Source of the DNA: Gyromitra esculenta
Lineage: Eukaryota; Ascomycota; Pezizomycetes; Pezizales; Discinaceae
NCBI GenBank assembly: GCA_038503075.1
Contig: JBCAML010000006.1
Coordinates: 682,001-746,000, forward strand
DNA length: 64,000 nt
Direction of reading: 5' to 3'
Part shown: piece by piece, positions 34,336 through 44,708 of the stretch
Position numbering within the stretch: the stretch's first letter is position 1
Layout: every line of letters starts with the position of its first letter
Notes under the pieces: generated by a model
Database searches by the model: none
The model's input: the letters and a program-made list of their open reading frames with translations, nothing else
What the model was told of the DNA's origin: nothing
Translations under genes and position numbers: made by a program

Positions 34336-35062
34336 ACATCGGCAAAAACAGGTCTGCGGGTGCGCGCATGGGCAAGCGTCCGGACCCAGCCCTAAATGCT
34401 CGTACGTCTATATGCGTCTATATGCGCCCATATCTGTCTAGCCGCAATGGTACGTTCAGTACGTTGCAAATATGGAGCTCTAGTACGTCCATTTGCGCCT
34501 AGTACATTGGTACGCCCCAAATCCCATGCGTTTACATGCCCTAGTACGTCTAGTGCGCCCATACACCTAAACCTTTGCTTCAATCACCTCCCGAATAGCC
34601 CGTCCAATACGCCCAGTACGCCCATATCTTTGCTTCAACCTCCTCTTGAATAGCACGCCCAGTACACCCAGTACATCTGCAAAAATAATTTTTTCCTCTC
34701 CGATTTCCTGGAGGCCCTGGAAGCCCGGGAGGCTTGGGAGGCTCAGGGAGTAAATGTGCTTTGGTGGAGAAGCATACGGCGACCGACTTCCTCCAGGAGA
34801 CTCCAGGAGACCCCACATCAGCAAAAAAAAAAAAATGCACCTGGACACAAACTGACGCCTAGGAGGGCTATATTCTGCCTAATGAGTTTCATGTCGCTCT
34901 GTGCTGTCTGAATACTCTTTTATCTTGCTGATCAATTCCCAACAACCTCTCTGAGTCCGTCGCCCCCCTGAAATAGTATTTTCACGTACTATTGCGAGGT
35001 GATTGCTGCTTACATGCAGAATCTCTGGGTAACCTAGTTTTGCAGTACCTTCCACCATTTCG
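34336..35062. other. Low-complexity intergenic stretch
   Basis: 34380-34680 is crowded with AGTACGYCCATAT-like words; 34680-34830 is G/C-rich with CCTGGAGG/CTCCAGGAG words and an A12-type run. No gene seen. Confidence 0.4.
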
Positions 35063-35645
35063 TCTCAAGGAGCAAGGTTTTGTCAAGTCCTTTGGTATCC
35101 AAAAAAGGTGAGTAGTGCTACTTGAACGAAAGCAAGCGACAGGAGTTATGGGAAGGTATCACAGGCTTTACGTCTAAGAAAAGTCAAGGTGACTCTGGCA
35201 AAGGTACTAGGTTGATGTAATGACGCGATACAGAGACTATTCCAAATCACAGCGGCAAGAATGGACAACTGGAATCCAGGCGTGTATTGTAGGATACAAG
35301 GAGAGTGACAATAGAAGACGTTGCTTAAAGAGAAGAAAAGGAAAAGTACAACAAGAGGGGCAAGGCCTTTGCTTATATACCAAAAGATCCCGCTCTTCAA
35401 TGACAAACACATGATCCATTGCAACAGAAACCAAAGAAAACACAAAGAACAACAATTAAACATGATAATCATGTACCTATGTATCAAATCAATTAACGGA
35501 ACAACCATTCATGAAAGTAGCTCCCCCTTATAACCGTGAGTTCCTGCAAACACTAACAACTCCTTTCTTTAGCTTATCCTGGTATCGTTGGTGGAAGGCA
35601 TCCACTGCTTCAGTCTCCTCATGGTACTTGACAGGCTCTCAATGT
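35063..35645 (-). pseudogene. Gypsy 3' remnant: family 1 LTR plus last codons of pol
   Basis: LTR 35063-35516 (TCTCAAGG to CATGAAA), polypurine tract, then on the minus strand the Pol C-terminus (YHEETEAVDAFHQRY ... CRNSRL, stop TAA at 35530-35528). The rest of the element is missing from about 35645. Confidence 0.8.
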
Positions 35646-36245
35646 TATACCTATACCTGGCAAAGGAGTTCCTGGCCCTGGAGTTACCCTATCTTTGGAG
35701 TTACCCTACTTTAGCACCTTCCGGATCGGGACCGGAGCCTGTTACCCTGCCTCCAATCCTTCCAGCAGGTATAGTATTTGGAGAAGGGGGGACAGCACCA
35801 GAAAAGACCTGTCCCGGAGGGCAAAAGTAACCCCTAGGCCGTCAAGCAAAACCGTCCGGCGGAATGGGACCCGGAGGGTATGTAGGGGAAGTGTCTGGCT
35901 TCGCTGTGGTTCAAACCGATTGCGAATTGGACCAAAACTGGCGGAGTTACAGACTGACAAAGATAAGGGAACGCAATGCTACACGACGATTCAAATAGGC
36001 GAAATGATCGTCTCGAAGAGACGAACGCAATGAAGACGAATACGTAACTCTCGTGCTACCGACATGCATACTGTTCGGAGAATCGCAGATCGGGGCCAGG
36101 GAACTCAATGGGGTATTGGGTATGGAGATAAGGCGAAGTGGTTTCATGTTGTCATAGTAGTTAGCGCCTCTACACCACACTATACCCAAACATAGTAGAG
36201 AGGAGGCATTATAAATACTCTCGCAGTGGATGTAAACTCGGAGTC
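35646..36245. repeat. Dispersed repeat fragment, unclassified
   Basis: 35775-35890 matches 55423-55533 in inverted orientation (GGCAAAAGTAAC, CCGGAGGGTAT words). Otherwise unrecognised. Confidence 0.45.
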
Positions 36246-36596
36246 GGATCATTAGCGACAAAGAATGAGCCTTATCAATATTATATTGTTTCTAGCAAAA
36301 TCACTTCCGTGCAATTTACTCTTTTACTTGTGAATTACTTTTATCTCGCTTAGCAAGGCCTTGGCCCTTCAGCGTTAGTTATTAAAACCTTACTATTGGA
36401 AGTTCTTTGCAGAACTTTGCTTGATCCCTACTTTGAACCCTACGGTTATCTTTTAGCGGTTCATAAGAAGCAGTTAGGACTTGCGCCTGTGTATTGTGTT
36501 GCGGATAAGCAACCGGGCAGGTTATAGCGTCTAGATTGTTATCTAAAGCTTCTTGGAGATTTCCTGTGCGGTAAGAAGTACCGGTCTTACACTCAA
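36246..36596. repeat. About 340-bp dispersed repeat, copy 1 (possible solo LTR)
   Basis: Nearly identical to 60337-60672, same orientation. Read on the minus strand it begins TGTAAGACC, compatible with an LTR start. No target copies confirmed. Confidence 0.6.
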
Positions 36597-36828
36597 GTAG
36601 GTAGTGTATAACCTGTCCATTCGACAAGCTATTGGAACTTGTTGCAGTGGAGACCAGAGTCGAGAACATCAGCAAAACCCCATTTCCACCCGGTCATTTG
36701 TTTGTAGCACCCGGGCGGACCCTCAACACCTAGTGTCTCTCAATCATTCTGAGTGTTCTTTGCGCCTTGACGAGAGCTTCCAGAGCCTTCCTCGCCCCAT
36801 GTGTCAGACTTCTTTCACTTATCTCTCG

Positions 36829-37631
36829 TCTCACGGTTCAATCCCTCATTAAGCCCTTCAGTATCCCTGAAGGTGAGCAGTGCTACTTTAATGAGGTATC
36901 AACATGTTCGAAGAGTACAATGTTTTAAACAGGTTCTACAGTGTGGTCTATCTCAAGGCGAGTCTCAAGGAGCGAGATTCTCGTCAAGCTCTCAGGTATC
37001 CCCCGAGATAAGCAGTGCTACTTGAACGAGAAACCAACGACAGGAGAATGTACGAAGATTCTACAGGCTCTACTAATGGTTCAAGTTATGATGACTTGAA
37101 GGCGGCGACAGCGAAAGATTACGAGGTGTAATCTGAGGTTGTATTCGTAGGATACAGTGAGTGTACAATAGAAGACGTTGCTTAAAGAAAGAAGAAGAAA
37201 AGTACAACAAGAGGGGAAATCCCTTCGTTTAAATACTAAAATCCCAACTCCTTTGATGACAAAATCATGACTCATTGTAACGGAATACCAAAGAAACACA
37301 AAGAACAACAAAACGCAACAACCATATACCCATGCACCTAACTAACCAACGAAACGTCCATCCATGAAAGCGAGATAAGTGCAGCGAGGGTTCGGAGGTG
37401 GAACTGAGATAGTATTGAACGAATCCAGCAGAAGTAAAACGAGAACGTTGCTTAAGGAGAAAAGAAGAAGACAAAGAACAAATAAAATCCGTCTCTTAAA
37501 TACCCCAATTTTCCATACCAAGCCTAATACCCGATGACAACCGAAACACAAAGACTTTATCCAACAAACCTGAAATCTGTAACAACCATCTACCCGAACC
37601 CTAGCCCTATACCTAATCTTAGTCCGTGAAA
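36829..37631 (-). repeat. Solo LTR of family 2, split by a family 1 LTR
   Basis: Ends TCTCACGG (36829) and CCGTGAAA (37631), with perfect 5-bp target copies TCTCG (36824-36828, 37632-37636). The family 1 LTR 36963-37369 lies inside it. Confidence 0.85.
36963..37369 (-). repeat. Solo LTR of family 1 nested in a family 2 LTR
   Basis: TCTCAAGG to CATGAAA, with perfect target copies GCGAG (36958-36962, 37370-37374). This copy fixes the family 1 termini. Confidence 0.9.
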
Positions 37632-37799
37632 TCTCGTTGCGTCAGGAACCATGTGTTCTCATGCACTGTGTCATGGGAGTATCGTGATCTCTGCTAAAGA
37701 AAGCCTTCGCGGAGACTTCACAAGCATTAACGATGGCTTAATTAGCATTTCTAAAGGTTTTAATATATTCGCAAGGCTAAAGGGTTTTCAATGTTGCTC

Positions 37800-38515
37800 T
37801 ATATACACTTCTTTTATCTAACAGAATTGGTTCCTCATTGTCAAATCAATCCTTCTATTTACAAGCCAAGTCTTAGGGCTGTATTGTAGTAGATGAGTCA
37901 TTCCTATTATGCTTCTGATATTCATTACAAATGACTTTTGGTGATGGCACTGAGAAACCTTCAGAAGTCCATGAGAACTATCTGGAACCCCTTTATTCAT
38001 TGCCTCCAACAACTCCACTAAACACAATCAGTAGGGCTTCCCACTGGAGTCATGTATTTTAAACAAGGCTTGCAGTCGACCTGGAAGACGTCCCTGGAAT
38101 GCTCCCCAGGCATTCTCAGGTTCTACCTGCACCCACACTGAATTGTTTCTTGGTGTTCTATTCCTAAATATTCTTTGCCCTGTGCAGTGCATGTTATGGA
38201 ACTCATACTGATCAGTAACCTGGAAGACTGGCAACGGAATTTGAAGGCAGTCAAAACTTTCTGCAGTGCTCTGTCAAAGCTTCAGAGAGCCATAGTGATA
38301 GCCTGTAAAGCCATCTTGTGACTTGCTCCATTCAGCAACACTGTGTTCAAGATTGTCGTAGTCCACTCCTAGCTTACAAGCTATGTCTGAAAGAGTAGCA
38401 CAATTTCTGTCTTGGTTCTTCAATTTGCGCAGCGGAGGCTCATTGATTTTGATTGATTGGATCACAGGCGTACAGTGCTTGCCAATATCAAATAACAGCA
38501 TCAGTAAAAATAATT
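37800..38515 (-). pseudogene. Degenerate transposable-element ORF, family uncertain
   Basis: Three minus-strand pieces form a broken protein: 38501-38274, 38234-38028 and 38027-37818 (the last two in one frame with one stop). Readable motifs are NMHCTGQRIFRNRTPRNNSV, GRLPGRLQALFKIHDS and MTHLLQYSPKTWLVNRRIDL. They have the look of a fungal transposon-borne protein, but I cannot place the family. Confidence 0.4.
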
Positions 38516-38759
38516 AATGCCTCCTGGAGATCAGGCATGTCTCCCCAGGAGACGTTTTCCTCCTGGACCTTCCTGACCTCCCTGACCTCCTGGAGAAGCA
38601 GGAGTGCAAACCTCTCCTCTTGGAGAATTTGGCACCTCTTTGCAGAAGCTTTTTGCTCCCAGAGAATATGGAACCTCTCTGCAGCAGCTTTTTCCTCCCT
38701 GGGGAAGCCTCCCATCTCTCATCCTCCAGGAGAGCTCCCCCCGCCTAAAGAGCCTTGGG

Positions 38760-38880
38760 CGAACCCTAACCCACGGGACTTAGAGAAAATATCGAAGGAT
38801 TCTCTCGCTAGAGAGCCCTAACCCACGGGACTTGGAGGGATTCCCTCGCTAGAGACCCCTAACCCATGGGACTTAGAGCA
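38760..38880. repeat. Short tandem repeat
   Basis: CCCTAACCCAYGGGACTTRGAG recurs three times at intervals of about 40-51 bp. The preceding 38515-38740 is rich in CTCCTGGAG words. Confidence 0.55.
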
Positions 38881-38964
38881 TTTAGTCACACCTCCCTTCG
38901 CTCCAACCCCTGAACTCTTCCTTTCTCGTCCACATGAGCACCCCCCTAGGAAGCTGCTCTATTG

Positions 38965-39290
38965 GCTGCCATATAGACCCCTTCCAAAAGCTCGCGTATG
39001 AAGCCTCAATATAGATAGTTGTATAGAGACCTCGCTGACTGCCATATAGACGCGCTCCCAACACGCCTACAGCTTGCCCAGAAGCTCCTATATCAACAGT
39101 ATGCTGCCTGCCGAAGAGACGCCTCCCTACCCCCCCAGAGCTCGCCTAGGAGCTCCTATATGGACTGCTTGCTTACTTCCATATAGACGCCTCCCTACCC
39201 CACTAGAGCTTGCCTAGGAGCTCCTGTATGGACTGCTTGCTTACTTCTATGTAGACGCCTCCCTACCCCCCTAGAGCTCGCCTATGTAAC
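38965..39290. repeat. 68-bp minisatellite
   Basis: Units starting GACGCCTCCCTACCCC lie at 39118, 39186 and 39254, exactly 68 bp apart; more diverged units extend left to about 38965. Confidence 0.75.
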
Positions 39291-39720
39291 GGGGGTAGTC
39301 CTACTGCTGTATAGTAGAAATAGGTATAGGAATACGGCCGTTGCTGTAACGGGGGTAGTCCTACTGCTCTATAGTGGGAATAGGTATAGGAATACAGCCG
39401 TTGCAAATACTAGAAATCAGGTTGAGATGTTAAGAGTATTTTCGTGCAAAGTACTCAATAATCTTAAGGGCTCTACTCGGTAGTATTCTGTCTGATGAGA
39501 CTGGGAAAAAGAGCAACAGGTGGCGGGGCCATGGACTATCTTTATAGTCCTGCTGACTCGCCGTCCTCTTTCTGTTCTACTCTGGTGGGGGCCCGTTGAG
39601 ACCCTGAGAACATGCCAAGCTATTGCGAACGGGGCACCTCAGGATTCAGCTAATAATCACTTCGGCGCTCTCTGGCATTCCTCAGTTGTTCTTTCCAGTT
39701 AGACCTTCTAGATCCGCCGG
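39286..39720 (+). repeat. Dispersed repeat with a tandem 58-bp start
   Basis: TGTAACGGGGGTAGTCCTAC begins two adjacent near-identical units of about 58 bp. 39350-39720 matches 56090-56288 plus 56741-56915 in inverted orientation. Confidence 0.65.
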
Positions 39721-39924
39721 CTGCATGCCATGCCTATGCTGGATGCCGGAATCGGTGCTGATCAGTCTACTGTTGCATGTGAGGTGTCCTGCACTTAATA
39801 GATTCCCTATTGCCGCGCCAATGGCTCTGGGCTGCTGGTACATGCACAGATGGATTGGGTACGCCACCACAAAAGCTTCCTGTGTTTGGTATCACCGGAG
39901 ATATATCATTGACTCGTACGCTAA

Positions 39925-40296
39925 TCTTACGGTCGTGTCTCCTGATGAGCTCTTCGGTATCCCCGAAGATAAGCAGTGCTACTCAAAAGAGGAAACAACA
40001 CATTCGAGGAGTGCAGAGTTTCTACAAGTTCTACAATAGGGTCTAACTCAAGGCGAGTCAAGTGCAGCAACGAGGACAGTGACAGCGAGGGTTCTGAGGT
40101 AGAATCGAAGTAGTGTTTTGAATAGTACAGGTAGAAGTAAAACGAGAACGTTGCTTAAAGAAAGGAAGAGAAACGACAAGGAACGAACAAAATCCATCTC
40201 TTAAGTAGCCCACTTCTCACCAAGACTTCCTAACCGAAAAATAACCGAAACACAAAGAGATTATACAACCATCCATAACATTACAACCATTAGCAT
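39925..40296 (-). repeat. Truncated LTR of family 2
   Basis: Starts TCTTACGG (a variant of TCTCACGG) and includes ACGTTGCTT on the plus strand; the CCGTGAAA end is missing. It abuts the LINE derivative at 40297. Confidence 0.7.
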
Positions 40297-41809
40297 CTAC
40301 AAGGCGAAATCACCACCCTCAAGGAAGCAGCAAACAAACCAGCTCCTGCACCTCTCCCAGACATGTTTCCAGAGTCTCCGACTTTGAGCAAACTAGAGCG
40401 TGACCACCTACTGCTCACAGTAGGGAAGGCAGCGCCTTCAGAACCACCTGCACCTAGTGCTCCTCTTCCTCCTGCTCCTGCTATTGCTATCCAAGCACCT
40501 CCTCCTGTCCCAAAACCCCTGCAATGGGCTTATGTGGCGGCCAGCAAACCCAAGAAAAAATGTCAACCAACAAAGACCAAACAGGCTGCCTCTGCACCTG
40601 CCCCTAAGACTCAGGTCTTCCCTCTCAACACCACTCCCACCATGCGCGCACGCCGTTTGATTGTCAAACGCGACGGCTCTCCCCTTTCCCAAGGGTCACC
40701 CACAGAACTCAGAGATAAACTTAACTCTGCCATTGGTTCCATCACCATCCAGTCTGTGGCAATAGACACACATTCCCAGAATGTGTTGTTGACGGTCATG
40801 AACAATATGTTTGCCAACACCCATTACAGGAAAGTTGGCCAATTTCTCCACATCATCCCTGGAGCTCGCTCCCTACACCTTGACAAACCATTGCACCAAC
40901 TTGTTGTACATGGTATTCCTACTTCAATGGAGCCCTCTGCCATTCAGCAAGAGCTCTGCAACTTCAACCCCGGCCTCACCATGGACACACCCCCAAGATG
41001 GCTCACCCTACCAGAAAAACGAAGAGGAAAAACAGTTTCCTCCATCGTCATCACACTCTCTGGCCCCAAAGCTAATGAGATCGCTAATTGCACACGCCTT
41101 TCTGCTTTTTCCACCACTGTCCGAGCGGAACGCAAACTTCGTTTTGGACCCTCCACCCAGTGTTCCCAATGTCACAAATTTGGACACCACACAAACAAAT
41201 GTGCCAACCAACCATGCTGTCGCTGGTGTGTTGGACTTCATCCTACTGCAGCCCATACCTGCCCCACTCTCACTTGCTCAATTAAAGGCCGCCCCTGCTC
41301 TCACACCCTTGTTAAGTGTGTCAACTGCGACGGACCCCATGAGTCACACCTGAACAGCTGCCCATCACGCCCTTCAAAGGCCTCACCGCCCCCTCCAGCA
41401 GATGACCAGATGGACCTTTAGGTCGCTTCACCAATACTTTCCCAACCCCTACTAACTTTGATTGAAAACTTTTTCTGGCTACTCTCTGCTTCCTTTGTGG
41501 CTTTACTATGGACTTTCTTCTATGGTTCCTCATTGTTTTTCGGTTGTTGGCTGCAAGTCTCTTTACTCTCATAGGCATACACTGTCAACTTTCCCTGCAC
41601 CTTTAAGTCGTTTTATCGCAGGAACATTGTCTTGTTCTTCTGGAAGTAATTGGTTCGCTTCTCTTTTGTGTTCTCTTTTGTTACCCAGGCGGATAAGGGT
41701 GTCTACTTGACGGGGATAGGTTTTTTGACTTCATAACCTTTGTGTTGCATAAGCGGTTTTGTACCTAGAAACAATAATCAAATGATTTAAACAAAAAAAA
41801 AAAAAAAAC
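40297..41809 (+). mobile_element. ORF1-only LINE derivative (no ORF2), 5' truncated
   Basis: ORF1 is open from about 40297, with ATG 40363, to TAG 41419-41421. It is followed at once by a 3' UTR of about 290 bp, the conserved LINE 3' block (from 41712) and poly(A) 41792-41809. No endonuclease or RT lies between ORF1 and the tail. Confidence 0.8.
40363..41421 (+). CDS. LINE ORF1 (Gag-like RNA-binding protein)
   Basis: 352 residues with a Pro/Ala-rich N-terminal third, a central region (LNSAIGSITIQSVAIDTHSQ, MFANTHYRKVGQFLH) and C-terminal zinc knuckles CSQCHKFGHHTNKC, CCRWCVGLHPTAAHTC and CVNCDGPHESHLNSC. It would bind element RNA. No stop within it, so it may be translatable. It ends PPPADDQMDL. 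The true start is probably upstream, beyond the truncation. Confidence 0.8.
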   Translation: MFPESPTLSKLERDHLLLTVGKAAPSEPPAPSAPLPPAPAIAIQAPPPVPKPLQWAYVAASKPKKKCQPTKTKQAASAPAPKTQVFPLNTTPTMRARRLIVKRDGSPLSQGSPTELRDKLNSAIGSITIQSVAIDTHSQNVLLTVMNNMFANTHYRKVGQFLHIIPGARSLHLDKPLHQLVVHGIPTSMEPSAIQQELCNFNPGLTMDTPPRWLTLPEKRRGKTVSSIVITLSGPKANEIANCTRLSAFSTTVRAERKLRFGPSTQCSQCHKFGHHTNKCANQPCCRWCVGLHPTAAHTCPTLTCSIKGRPCSHTLVKCVNCDGPHESHLNSCPSRPSKASPPPPADDQMDL

Positions 41810-42067
41810 AAGTTGGTGCAATGGTTTGTCTAGGTAAAGGGAGCGAGCTCCTGGAATGAGGTGGAGGAATTGACCAACTTTCCTGTAATGGGTGTTGGCA
41901 AACATGTTGTTCATGACCGTCAACGACACATTCTGGGAATGTGTGTCTATTGCCACAGACTGCATGGTGATGGAACCAATAGCAGAGTTAAGTTTATCTC
42001 TGAGTTCCGTGGGTGTCCCTTGAGTAAGGGGAGTGCCATCACGTTTGACAATCAAATGGCATGCACA
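41810..42067 (-). pseudogene. LINE ORF1 fragment
   Basis: Minus-strand piece reading VKRDGTPLTQGTPTELRDKL to LDKPLHQLV, trapped between the poly(A) of one derivative and the poly(T) start of the next. It is probably a copy into which one or both inserted. Confidence 0.8.
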
Positions 42068-42069
42068 TA

Positions 42070-44097
42070 TGGTTTTTGTTTTTGTTTAAATCATTTGATT
42101 ATTGTTTCTAGGTACAAAACCGCTTATGCAACACGAAGGTTATGAATTCAAAAAACCTATCCCCACCAAATAAACACCCTTATCCACCTGGGTAACAAGA
42201 GAGAACACAAAGGAAAAGCGAACCAAGTACTTCCAACAGAACAAGACGATGTTCCTGCGATAAACGACTTAACAGTGCAGGGAGAAATTGACAACAAATG
42301 CCTGTGAAAGTAAAGAGACTTGCAAACAACAGCTAAAAAACAATGAGAAACAGTAGAAGTAAGTCCACAATAAAGCCGCAGTGGAAGTAAAAGGCAGCCA
42401 GGAAAAAATCCAATCAAAGTTAGTTGGGATTGAGCGAGTATAAGTAAAGTGACCAAGAGGTCCATCTGATCATCTGCCGGAGGGGGCTGTGAGGCCTTAG
42501 AAGAGCGTGATGGGCAGCTGTTCAGGTGTGACTCATGGGGTCCGTCACAGTTGACACACTTAACAAGAGTGTGAGAGCAGGGGCGGCCTTTAGATGAGCA
42601 AGAAAGTGTGGGGCAGCTATGAGCTGCAGTGGGATGGAGTCCAACACACCACTGACAGCATGGTTGATTGGGGCATTTGTTTGTGTGGTGTCCAAATTTG
42701 TGACATTGGGAGCACTGGGTGGAGGGTCTGAAGTGGAGTTTGCGTTCGGATCTAACAGTGGTAGAGAAGGCAGATAAGCAAGTGCGATTGGCGATCTCAT
42801 TAGCTTTGGGGCCAGAAAGTGTGATATCAATTGAGGAAACTGTTTTCCCTCTTTGTTTTTCAGGTAGAGTGAGCCATCTGGGGGGGATGTCCATGATAAG
42901 GCCAGGGTTGAAGTTGCAGAGTTCTTGCTGAATGACAGAGTGCTCCATAGAGGTGGGGATACCATGTACAACAAGTTGGTGCAATGGTTTGTCAAGGTGT
43001 AGGGAGCGAGCTCCTGGGATTAGGTGAAGAAATTGGCCAACTTTCCTGTAATGGGTGTTGGCAAACATGTTGTTCATGACCGTCAACGACACATTCTGGG
43101 AATGTGTGTCTATTGCCACAGACTGGATGGTGATGGAACCAATGGCAGAGTTGAGTTTATCTCTGGGTTCTGTGGGTGACCCTTGAGAAAGGGGAGTGCC
43201 GTCGCGTTTGACAATTAGACAGCGAGCGCGCATGGTGGGAGATGATGAGGGAGAGGAAGATGAAGTCTTAGGAGCAGGAGCGTTAGCAGCCTGTTTGGCC
43301 TTTGCTGGTTGGGGTTTTCTCTTGGGTTTGCTGGCGGCCACCTGGGCCCATTGCAAAGGCTTTGGGGCAGGAGGAGCAGGAGTTGCAGCAGCAGGAGCAG
43401 GAGCAGGAGGAGCACTTGGTGGTGCAGGTGGTGCTGGGGGCGCTGCTTTCCCTACTGTGAGAAGGTGCATGCGCTCTTGTTTGCTTAGAGTTGGAGACTC
43501 TGGAAACATGTCCGGGAGAGGTGCTTGACTCTTAGCAGCCTCTTTCAGTAGGGTGACCTCGCTTTGTCAATGCTGGATCATGTTAAGGAGGGAGGTGAAG
43601 TGGACGAGATTCAGTTCGTCAGCCCTTGTGAGGAACTGACTAACTGTCTTGAGGGTCATGGGGGCTCCTGTTATCCAGTTATCCTTATTTTGGATCATAG
43701 AGATCCAATTAGTGGGGTGGGAAAAAACAGATGGTGATGGAGGAGAGGTGTCAGCTCTCTGCCGTTTCAATGGTGAGGGGGTTCTTGGTTCCGCCATGGC
43801 GGTTGCAGAGGAAGCAGGAGTGGTAGAAGCTTTGCCTCTTTGGAGGGAGGGGAAGAGAGGTGTAAAGATTCTTGCTGTGTCTTCTGAAGACATGCGATCG
43901 GAGTGGTAGTGTTAAAACAAGGATCCAACTTGTTTTTGTGAGCGGGGCAATGAAATGAAGCCGAAGTGCTAGAGACTTTTGGCTGTGTGTAACGCCATTG
44001 CAACGCAAAAGGTGGTGGTGAACTTTCAATCGAAGAGGTTGTAGCGGGGATGGAGGATGGAAAGGCAAAAGGGTATGAGGCAGGAAAAGCCAAGATG
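42070..44097 (-). mobile_element. ORF1-only LINE derivative, near full length
   Basis: About 2.0 kb: 5' UTR (44097-43894), ORF1 (43893 to about 42157), the conserved LINE 3' block and a T-rich start at 42070-42085. No ORF2. Confidence 0.8.
42157..43893 (-). pseudogene. LINE ORF1 with one in-frame TGA
   Basis: ATG 43893 (MSSEDTARIF). The frame is open except for TGA at 43569-43567, between LLNMIQH and QSEVTLLKEA. The middle has MFPESPTLSKQERMHLL, then Pro/Ala repeats, then zinc knuckles CSQCHKFGHHTNKC, CCQWCVGLHPTAAHSC and CVNCDGPHESHLNSC. The usual stop after DDQMDL is mutated, adding about 100 non-conserved codons from the 3' UTR. Confidence 0.8.
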
Positions 44098-44100
44098 TAA

Positions 44101-44708
44101 TAATTAGTGGATTTTCTTTGTATTCATGTGTGATTTACGAGTTGAATGTCTTTACGGTATGGAATGTTAACAGGTCATTTGTCTGTTATATTGCATGGCA
44201 CTAGGCAGTAAGTACTAACCCTCTATATTTAGATGCTGTTCAAACAGGTTTACTCTACTAACGATCAAGAAAATGAATATCTTTTATGCTAGTGTTCTAT
44301 ATCTCCAACTACTACTACTAATATAATTACGATTACTGTTACCAATGTTTTAGCAACAACATCAAACAGCATTATCTGCATGGTTTTACTTTACTACAAA
44401 TTTTTCAACTGCCACATGCAGCATCCTGGCTACCACTATTTACTTCCTCGTTACCAAATACTGTCCTTCTACTTTCTTTGAGACTGTTACCTTGTTACCA
44501 CCACAATCATTTTAACAGTCCCGGAACAATTTACCATTCTCTTGAGACTAATCACCCCTTAGTTTATTAAACTCTCCTGACCTTATTTTCCTCGTTACCA
44601 CTAATTAGCTACAGCATAACCATCTACTTTCCACTTCTTGATCTCTTAATTTTTTCAACATCAAATATTCACGACAATTGGCACCAGCACTGAACACACT
44701 ACTATGAC
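44101..44708. other. Non-coding interval, possible Helitron 3' flank
   Basis: AT-rich with ACTACTACT and TTACCA words. No gene; I could not fix a CTRR hairpin end. Confidence 0.35.

Noticed and set aside
39060..39290. Possible CRISPR-like array (regular 68-bp spacing)
   Set aside because: The whole unit repeats, with no distinct spacers, and the setting is eukaryotic.
42157..42460. C-terminal extension of the minus-strand LINE ORF1
   Set aside because: It translates the 3' UTR after a mutated stop; other copies stop at DDQMDL.
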